DNA of 64,000 nucleotides from Achatina immaculata (lineage: Eukaryota; Mollusca; Gastropoda; Stylommatophora; Achatinidae), in the NCBI GenBank assembly GCA_009760885.1, contig CM019692.1:58704964-58768963 (forward strand). Reading direction: 5' to 3'. Both the position numbers and the translations under genes were made by a program. This document shows positions 59,601 through 64,000 of the stretch, one piece after another. The notes under the pieces were generated by a model. That model had not been told where the DNA came from. It searched no databases and saw nothing but the letters and a program-made list of their open reading frames with translations. Each line of letters opens with the position of its first letter. Positions within the stretch are counted from its first letter, which is position 1.

Positions 59601-62600
59601 CCATTGTGGAATATCCTTTGGCTGAGTATACATAACTGATGGATGTGGAGGACTGACAGAATCGAGTGGCTGCCTCCTTTTCTGTTTTGTTTTCTCCATG
59701 GCTATGAATTTCTGGCATAAGAGAGAGGTAGAATTACACATATGCAGATAGAAGAACCATCTTGTTTTTCTGCCTGTTAAATAGAAAAACTAATTTAGAT
59801 TTCATATAACTACTTTAAAATAGTTAGCTATTTTCTAAATACTGTCCATCTATCCATCTTTGTTCTTATTTACTGGTCAAACAGAGTAGAAACTATTCAA
59901 TACACTTCTGGTGTGTTTGCAGTCAACTACATATTATCTCCATTTCTCATGGTCTACAGCCAGCCTTTGCCTGGCATCCCAGCTTCTAAATACCGTGTCA
60001 CAAACTCAAATGTGTCCCCAAGGTCAAATCACATGTCTGACCAACCACAGAAATACATGCCAAAGAAAAACAACAGGGAATGTGAAAGCATCAGTTCTCT
60101 ATTTCCAGGTTACTATCTATGATGCGAAAAGGCAAAGTTCACAGATGATATCTATACTATTTCAGCTAAAAAAAGGAAGACTACTCCTTATCGATGGTCA
60201 TTGCAAAAAAAGTTTCAAATATGGAAATCCTGACTCAAATCATAAAAAAAAACTGGATGGGAACACAGGCATTGATTCAGCAGTAATACGATTTCATTAA
60301 GATACATACTAACAGATGTTCACATTTATCCAGTCTGTGATATCCTAGTTATCTTCTATCAGTCTGGCTGTCTTCTTTCCCCCCCTTGGCAGTTGGTCTT
60401 CCAGAGATTTTTATCTTGGCCACCACCTCCTCCTTCATTTAGATTTAAATGAAGTTCTCTAAAGTCTGTCCTCTTATGTCCAAAGAATTTTGATTGGCTT
60501 TTTCCATATGGCTGTAACTAGTTCTAATTGTTTTACAGTATCTCTGAGAAGTCCTTCATTTGCTTTTCTGGCCTCTCAGGGTGTATAGTAGCATGAAGAA
60601 AAGAAGGTAAATGTTAAGAAAAGGGAAAAAAACATGGGTAACAAAGTGGCAACCTAATAAAAAGATTAAAGACTAAAAGTGCTGAGACTGAAAATAAAGT
60701 CTTTTTTTTATTCTTTGACAGGAAAATTTCTTTTGACCTGGTATAATTTCCATTTAAAGTGAGAAATCATAAGATAACAAACTGTAGTTTTACCTTTTCA
60801 TCTTCCTCAGCTTGTCTATTAATTTCTTCCACAATGGCCAGGATGCTGTCTTCTGACTTGCCACTCATATCCGAGCCAATAGACAAATTGCGTTCAATTT
60901 TTGATACCACGGCTTCAGCTCCTTTAGTCCCCGCTTCTGAGTTCTTCTCTGTAGATTCATCCCCAATTGATTTCCTTTGTTTATTCCGCTTGCGCTGCTG
61001 TTTCCCCTTCCTTGTCACCCCATGCTCGTTTTGATGCTGGATGCGGTTTTCTGTGTCTAGGCTCTCAAACTCGCCCACCAGGTCATCAATGTATGACTGT
61101 GAGGGACATTCAGTGTTGGGAGTTAGTACTCGATAAGCCATGCTTGGTATCTGAAATATGCAGAATTGTTCAGCTAAGTAATAAATTAAAAATACTGCTC
61201 TATCATCCACAGAGACATACTGAAACAATTATTCACAAAAAAAATGTTTAAAAAATATAAAAAAACTACAGTTTTTACTCTCATTAATATTCACTGTCAT
61301 TAATTTCATGAATAAACTATCAATTTTCACACATTACCAAAGAAACACTTATAATGAAGCTTATGAACTAATGTCAAAGCTGTCAAATAACCACTATCAC
61401 AAATTTTGTCGATAACCACATAAGATATATATATTTCTTATCACAGTGACTTACAACAGACTTGTAGTAAGCAGTTAACTCGTCCAGTGTCTCCTGACTC
61501 AACACATCCAGGTACCTGTAAATTGAAGAAATTTAAGAAAGTACACCTTCAGAAAGGAGGCCACAACATGAACAAAAATCGCCAGTCAGCCTTTAATGAA
61601 ATATTCCCTACTTTCTACGTAAGGCCATTGGTTTGTTTTCTTCTTAAACCCTCATGTATGTTGGAATAAAAGATCTCAAAATAGTTAGCTTGAGGAGTAC
61701 GGCTACTGATTGAGAAGCTAAGAAACTGTTCTCATCTCTGATGGCAACCCACAGCTTTTTTCTCTTTGCAAATGGACTATAATATATAGCTGCACCTTTC
61801 CATTTTGTGCAAGCTGTAAGCACAGATAGTGAATGATCTCTTCATTAACTGAGTGTCTTCTGCTTCATCTGGTCAACTTAAATGGAGAAAATGCTTTGTT
61901 AAACCTCCCCCCCCCCCCTCTTGATTCACAAAGGATTGTCCGCACATCCTTAAACTGAGCAGACTTAAAGGGACTTTGGCAGATAAGTAAGAAAGAACAT
62001 CAACTGCCTTAAGATCTCTCCATTCATATTTTACTATTAGAATTTTTCTTCTAGTTTGACTCTCCTGAGTTATTCAGAACGTAGCAGGTTTGATAGATGC
62101 ACTCTGTCAGCTGTAACAGGTTAATCTAATATTATTTCCAGAAAGAAAAAAAAAGATAATACCACATACATCACATCAATGGGCCCTAACTTTTCAAGAT
62201 TAAAAAAAAGGGCAACATTACATACATTGCATAAACTGGCCTTATCTTTTTCATGGTGAAAAAGCAAAATTAACACACCATACTAACCTTCCTTCAACCA
62301 TGGCTGCCAGATTGAGACTAATAAACTGCTGGCAGGATACCTTCAGCTGGTCAGCATTGTAGATTGTAGAAAACTCCAGCAGCTCACTCACATTCTTGAA
62401 GGAAACTGTCAGAGGATTTATTGTAAGACGCATCCGATTAAAAAAAAAAAAAATCTACTGATACTCAAATCAGACAACATGAGCAGTAGAGTTCACAGTG
62501 TACCGATTTCTAGTGTGAAGTCAGGATAGCAGACCCAGCTGTCAAAACGGGTATCTGACACACTTATGTTGCAGAGATTGTCTGTGATAACTAAGGATCT

Positions 62601-62924
62601 TTCAGCTGTAAGGCAAAGGACACCAAAGTACGAACACATTGGACACATGGGTGGAAGCACAGTATGGGAAAAAACAGATGCTCATATATAAATCATACCC
62701 ATATGCTGAATGCCAAAAATAAATGTGAAAATATACCACCTATTCAAAATTTATTACATCACAATAAAAATATACGACAACATACTGAAATCCATCTAAC
62801 TGGACTTCTGAAAACAACTTACTGTTGCTGGCTAGGGCAACCTCACACATCTCTTTCAGTCTCCATGCCAGGAACTGGTCTGACACAATCAATACATTAC
62901 ACAGCAGCTCCTCATTTGTACAGT
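43460..62924 (-). CDS. IBTK: IBTK homologue, 3' part (exon-joined)
   Basis: In vertebrates IBTK is an ankyrin-RCC1-BTB protein that binds BTK and serves as a CUL3 ubiquitin-ligase adaptor. On - the join is 62924-62823, 62405-62288, 61515-61455, 61150-60794, 59711-59557, 57475-57350, 54406-54263, 53237-53058, 47115-46887 and 43597-43460. Phases agree at every junction, giving 535 residues and a TGA stop. The first three exons form the end of the second BTB and its BACK-like helices (LLCNVLIVSDQFLAWRLKEM, SELLEFSTIYNADQLK, SLNLAAMVEGRYLDVLS). The rest is the long disordered tail, with conserved islands SFRDIMQQE, SFRDLMVEDK, ENPWQQ, KPLALIQLEEKAM and YITVERV. Ankyrin, RCC1 and the first BTB lie beyond the right edge. 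The gene faces ATE1. A small missed exon with symmetric phase cannot be excluded between 57350 and 54406. Confidence 0.9.
43750..44155. repeat. Minisatellite, 36-bp period with 108-bp higher order
   Basis: Unit contains CTTTACCCAGACAGTAAACA. Three unit types (ends AGGGG, ATCGG, ATGAG) recur in the same order, so the array has a 108-bp higher-order period in its centre. About 230 bp upstream of the last IBTK exon, in the intron. Confidence 0.92.
44409..44485. mobile_element. Solo end resembling the TTAA element
   Basis: TTAA followed by CTCTTTCCCTGCC, very like the element ends above, but the inner sequence differs and family C begins right after. A third, broken copy or a related family. Confidence 0.4.
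44490..46850 (+). mobile_element. Decayed retrotransposon family C, interrupted
   Basis: The 5' part (44619-44880) encodes CWNVRTMYASGKAAM and LGLSETHWTGTGK, an AP-endonuclease start. After a TTAA-flanked insertion at 44885-45551 the endonuclease resumes (VYAPTNDVEE, VGDIYAKVG, TWVSPDHVTENQTDHI, ASDHHLLIA). The linker goes on to ENTLDINVEP near 46800 and stops before any RT. Several stops and frameshifts. It lies antisense in the last IBTK intron. Confidence 0.85.
44885..45551. mobile_element. TTAA-flanked short inverted-repeat element, copy 2
   Basis: A 667-bp relative of 13928-14616, similar throughout (shared blocks include AACCGGTGTAACATTTAGAT and CACCCCACTGCTCTTGAATG). TTAA at 44881-44884 and 45552-45555. 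It interrupts family C. The left end is more diverged (CTCAATCCGCGCT). Confidence 0.82.
46887..47115 (-). CDS. IBTK: IBTK exon, ENPW and KPLALIQ motifs
   Basis: A 229-bp exon containing VENPWQQRATL, APVAAVNFSAILRDEKEKTE and KPLALIQ, all in the order found near the end of vertebrate IBTK (PNPW, TFASIVEEE, KPLALIQIEE). Acceptor GTTGAAG, donor ACAG/GTAAGA. Confidence 0.92.
47320..47575 (-). mobile_element. Family H 3' fragment with internal deletion
   Basis: Near copy of 24700-24870 (TTAAGGCTCACTGCTGCAGA and onwards), then a jump to sequence matching about 25320-25355. The middle is missing. Confidence 0.75.
47843..47935 (+). repeat. Dispersed repeat, second copy
   Basis: Same order of blocks as 31270-31400: GAATGAATGAA, TTTATTTTTGAAAAGTTAAG, CATTCTGCCCTTCATCA. 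Confidence 0.6.
47936..48309. other. IBTK intron, nothing recognised
   Basis: AT-rich sequence between repeats, with a CA-rich end. Confidence 0.55.
48215..48305. repeat. CA-rich microsatellite
   Basis: Irregular CA/CATG run, at the 3' edge of the family D element. A second at 52085-52170. Confidence 0.7.
48310..50510 (-). mobile_element. Retrotransposon family D, longest copy (RT, no EN)
   Basis: On -, reading down from 50485: KPNRKAWI linker, DEITPEMLKA, then a clear RT (EEQAGFQKGRSCLKQIFTLR, FIDFRKAFDS, GMKQGCILSPLLFGI, DFADDITLIS) and a C-terminal part (QFAYLGIYIDQD, CESWKTTKEIDK, NKCLKRILDIKWN). Frames are broken at several points and the endonuclease is missing. Same sense as IBTK, in its intron. 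Confidence 0.88.
50540..52080 (-). mobile_element. Decayed retrotransposon family E, with C-terminal zinc finger
   Basis: On -, RT pieces QARRGTVDRIFAIRQLQEKC, FVDLTKAFDTVNRDGLW, DFLFADDRALNANS, then ENFTYLGNTFSRAVSLDAEI, NHFHLDCLRKILNIKWQ and KKRYSDILKTSLKAFGI. The C-terminal end (about 50640-50700) reads CSVCGKTFKAHIGLVGQTWT, a C2H2-like finger in which the first histidine position is Gln. A 54-bp tandem duplication repeats TKLKVYKAVVLT. Tail of AAC repeats near 50555. Confidence 0.85.
52170..52650 (+). mobile_element. Family A 3' fragment
   Basis: The frame reads RGTDRTTEIRFLKTCIFPIV, YGCETWTLKKTAEKHINA and ECKCYGRVLQTSW, close to the intact family A protein, then the usual 3' end with a TGAATGAATGA tail. 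Opposite orientation to the adjoining family E. Confidence 0.87.
53058..53237 (-). CDS. IBTK: IBTK exon, SFRDLMVEDK motif
   Basis: A 180-bp exon encoding GNVESTVKSFRDLMVEDK and a Pro/Ser/Gly-rich segment (TPSGSGINIAGMLGKSPPPG). SFRDLMVEDK corresponds to SFRDFLLEEK in vertebrate IBTK. Acceptor TTGTAACAG, donor CAAG/GTTAGA. Confidence 0.88.
53238..54262 (-). other. IBTK intron
   Basis: GA microsatellite at 53575 and part of the GATT-headed dispersed repeat; the stretch 53690-53800 resembles the 57.7-kb repeat (GACAAGAGGCCTGTTTCTT). No gene. Confidence 0.55.
53575..53605. repeat. GA microsatellite followed by GATT repeats
   Basis: About 14 GA units then GATTGACTGATTGATTGATC. Confidence 0.85.
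54263..54406 (-). CDS. IBTK: IBTK exon, lysine-rich linker
   Basis: A 144-bp exon encoding KKAAYSGRISWKDVKKQQSK and then a Lys/Asp/Ser-rich stretch ending PTSTSKAAW. Acceptor TTTTCAG, donor GCATG/GTAAAT. Phase links it to 57350-57475 and 53058-53237. Confidence 0.82.
55190..56320 (+). repeat. GC-richer block of long internal repeats
   Basis: A segment whose sentences recur two to three times: CTGCTGGCGAGA...ATGGAGTGGGGCTCCTC (55395 and 55650), GGTTGCCG...GTGAAAAGGTGA, CACCTCTGCTCTGGAGGTCG (55563, 55829, 55935) and GGGTGAAACTT. No coding sense is seen. It stands out from the AT-rich surroundings and ends in ...GCTGAAGTCGGAGACAC. Confidence 0.6.
56325..56580 (+). repeat. Unclassified repeat with palindromic GGACC/GGTCC motifs
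   Basis: Alternating TGTGGTCC and GGACCACA motifs between 56405 and 56490 could fold back on themselves. No coding match. Confidence 0.35.
57350..57475 (-). CDS. IBTK: IBTK exon, SFRDIMQQE motif
   Basis: A 126-bp exon whose peptide includes FITKSPSPGTVSPLLLATSP and then TSFRDIMQQESESIE. The SFRDIMxxE short motif recurs three times in IBTK tails (here, at 53058-53237 and, in altered form, NFSAILRDE, at 46887-47115). Acceptor TTTCAG, donor GAAAA/GTATAT. The exon directly adjoins a dispersed repeat at 57545-57900. Confidence 0.8.
57545..57840 (+). repeat. Unclassified dispersed repeat, copy 2
   Basis: TTCTTTAGCAGACTCCACCG, CCCTGCCTTGTTAGTCAGGC, then GAGACAGGGTCTTGGTTAG. Starts about 70 bp upstream of the IBTK exon at 57350-57475. 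Confidence 0.65.
58060..58215 (-). repeat. Unclassified dispersed repeat, inverted copy 3
   Basis: Reverse-complement relative of about 57700-57850 (CAAGACCCTGTCCCACTTC; CTGACTAATAAGGCAGGG; GTCTGCTAAAGAAGCACC). With copy 2 it forms an inverted pair about 220 bp apart. Contains a C10 run. Confidence 0.7.
58315..58715 (-). mobile_element. Family D 3' fragment
   Basis: On -, NSQRIPKQAINWNTKGRRKR and LDEVEKLAENGKTWQ, as in the ends at 28.9 and 33.1 kb. Truncated at about 58715. Confidence 0.85.
58716..59204 (-). other. IBTK intron, nothing recognised
   Basis: AT-rich, with a G9 run at 58982. Confidence 0.55.
59205..59405. repeat. Minisatellite, 39-bp period, 5 copies
   Basis: Unit contains CAGCAAAGAGTGAATTTATC. 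Lies in the intron just downstream of the IBTK exon at 59557-59711. Confidence 0.93.
59557..59711 (-). CDS. IBTK: IBTK exon, linker, weak donor
   Basis: A 155-bp exon encoding KFIAMEKTKQKRRQPLDSVS through WNSTYRTLAWTGNSRR. Acceptor is TTATGCCAG. The donor is GAAG/GTTCTT, a poor match to consensus, but it is the one that keeps phase with both neighbours; the nearby GTAGAA donor would break the frame. Conservation is low, as expected for the disordered tail. Confidence 0.7.
59712..60793 (-). other. IBTK intron, nothing recognised
   Basis: No transposon signature; the open frame at 59911 on + has no domain. Confidence 0.55.
60794..61150 (-). CDS. IBTK: IBTK exon, start of disordered tail
   Basis: A 357-bp exon, phase 0 to 0. 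It begins IPSMAYRVLTPN, equivalent to the MIPAMDRRVITP of vertebrate IBTK, then becomes charged and low in complexity. A basic cluster (RKGKQQRKRNKQRK) could be a nuclear localisation signal; a serine/glutamate-rich stretch ending EEINRQAEEDEK follows. Acceptor ATTTCAG, donor AAAAG/GTAAAA. Confidence 0.9.
61455..61515 (-). CDS. IBTK: IBTK exon, YLDVLS segment
   Basis: A 61-bp exon encoding YLDVLSQETLDELTAYYKSV. Acceptor is AATTTACAG, donor GTT/GTAAGT. It corresponds to the SLDVLSxxxLxxLSxFYRKM segment after the second BTB. Confidence 0.9.
61516..62287 (-). other. IBTK intron, nothing recognised
   Basis: AT-rich; C10-C12 run near 61908. Confidence 0.55.
62288..62405 (-). CDS. IBTK: IBTK exon, BACK-like helices
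   Basis: Encodes FKNVSELLEFSTIYNADQLK and then CQQFISLNLAAMVEG. The pattern matches the conserved KNAAELLEFAxxYxAxQLK block of vertebrate IBTK. Acceptor CTCTGACAG, donor GGAAG/GTTAGT. This direct phase match to 62823-62924 excludes the open stretch at 62506-62610 as an obligatory exon. Confidence 0.92.
62823..62924 (-). CDS. IBTK: IBTK exon, end of second BTB domain
   Basis: Encodes CTNEELLCNVLIVSDQF followed by LAWRLKEMCEVALASN, the last helices of the second BTB domain. Acceptor on - is CCAAATAG, donor AACA/GTAAGT. It starts with two nucleotides of a codon begun outside the window and ends with one nucleotide that joins the next exon to give Ile. Confidence 0.92.
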
Positions 62925-64000
62925 CTATTTGGCAAAAATATAAAGGCCATTATTAATAAAAGTACATAAAATAAACCTCTATTATGGTAAAAATACAGAA
63001 AACAAATGTATTTTTCAGTTCACAAGTGCCTTTTCATCTGATGTTTATAGCTGCACGTAAAATGGTACATGATTATCTCCTCCTCCATCAGACTGTGGGC
63101 ATCTGGTGAAGTGATTACTCACAAGTCTTTTGTGTCAAAGGTTATACCCTCTAGTGTGTCAAGAGTTCAAGGAAAATATGAGCACTAATACTATATCCGC
63201 TATGTACTTCCATGGCATAACAGGGTTACCTTTATCTTTGCTTATCAGACTGTAGTGATGACACAAATTTTGAACTGTGTTTCACCATGCACACACATTT
63301 TATTTGCCTCTGTTTATTTGTTCTGCTGTAGCATTCAGCACTATCCTCATGAATGTGTATGCCAAAGCTATGAAACATTTATATTTTTTAATTCCCTCTT
63401 TGCATACAAGGCATGTCTGAAAGCAAGAGAAGAAGCTGTTAAAACTATAAGAGAAAAAAAACAAACAAACTACCATTCATCACACTACAAGAGGACTTGA
63501 AATATCATAATCACAGGAAAGACAAATGGGAAGTGGTGCAGGGGAAGCCAAGTTAGAAGATCATCATTAGCTTAACATGATGACATAATAACAGGATGTC
63601 ACCAGATGTGCTGAGAGAAAGCTCTAAAGGTCAAGGAGAACCATGTGTGCCAATGTCTTGCGAATAGCACATGATGATGCCATTAATCTGGGTTATAAAC
63701 CAGAAGAGCTATAAAACTCATTAGAAAAACAGATTTATCATTAATGGATTATGGAAAATGATGATGCCATTAATTTCGGTTATAAACCAGAAGAGCTATA
63801 AAACTCAATAGAAACAGATTTATCACTAATGGATTATGGAAAATGATAACTGTTCCAATTATGTGATTCTTGCTACTCTTAAAAAAAAAACTGCCAATAA
63901 AGTGACTGAAAATTACATTTCATTTACTATGAAATTACTTTCACAATCTCTAGTCTCTAAACAAATCACTGTGTTTTAAATTCCTCCGATACAGCCTCCA
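62925..64000 (-). other. IBTK intron reaching the window edge
   Basis: No further upstream IBTK exon was found here; an 87-bp duplication at 63671-63845 is the only structure. Confidence 0.5.
63671..63845. repeat. Tandem duplication, 87-bp period, 2 copies
   Basis: Unit contains GGTTATAAACCAGAAGAGCT. Confidence 0.88.

Noticed and set aside
62506..62610. Extra IBTK exon on - between the BTB and BACK exons
   Set aside because: The flanking exons join directly in phase with the conserved order of motifs, and the peptide here has no similarity to IBTK.

Overview
The window is eukaryotic genomic DNA. It is AT-rich, has GT-AG introns of up to several kb, and is packed with non-LTR retrotransposons, SINEs, mariner-like transposons and minisatellites. 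The host genes and the repeat mix point to an invertebrate, most likely a mollusc such as a gastropod. That assignment is inference; no species-specific marker is visible.

Two host genes lie tail to tail. On the + strand, 2346-24230 holds the 3' part of ATE1, arginyl-tRNA-protein transferase, with seven consecutive coding exon positions. One position is occupied by two tandem homologous exons of identical length (162 bp), so the gene very probably makes mutually exclusive splice forms. On the - strand, 62924-43460 holds the 3' part of an IBTK homologue (inhibitor of Bruton tyrosine kinase, a BTB/BACK protein and CUL3 adaptor in vertebrates) as ten exons. The phases of both models close exactly: 1095 nt from 2346 to the stop for ATE1, and 1610 nt with a leading 2-nt partial codon for IBTK. 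The 5' ends of both genes lie outside the window.

Almost everything else is repeats in introns and in the 19-kb region between the two stop codons. I name the retrotransposon families A-I for this window only. Family A has a 995-codon open frame on - (3629-6616). Family B has a 967-codon open frame on + (20411-23314). B sits inside a short 5'-truncated copy of A, and target-site duplications of both insertions are still readable. Family C (44490-46850) is decayed and interrupted by a TTAA-flanked 667-bp element whose relative lies at 13928-14616. Family D occurs at five places, once split by a complete but dead mariner (11166-12422) and once as an inverted pair (28436-29090). Families E-I are 3' fragments.

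About fifteen tandem arrays, mostly minisatellites, punctuate the introns; eleven of them have periods divisible by three. At about 34.2 kb, polyadenylation hexamers on opposite strands face each other, a possible meeting point of convergent transcripts. No CRISPR, bacterial operon, rRNA or functional tRNA gene was seen. No new multi-gene system was found; the points of interest are the ATE1 exon pair and the transposon stratigraphy.
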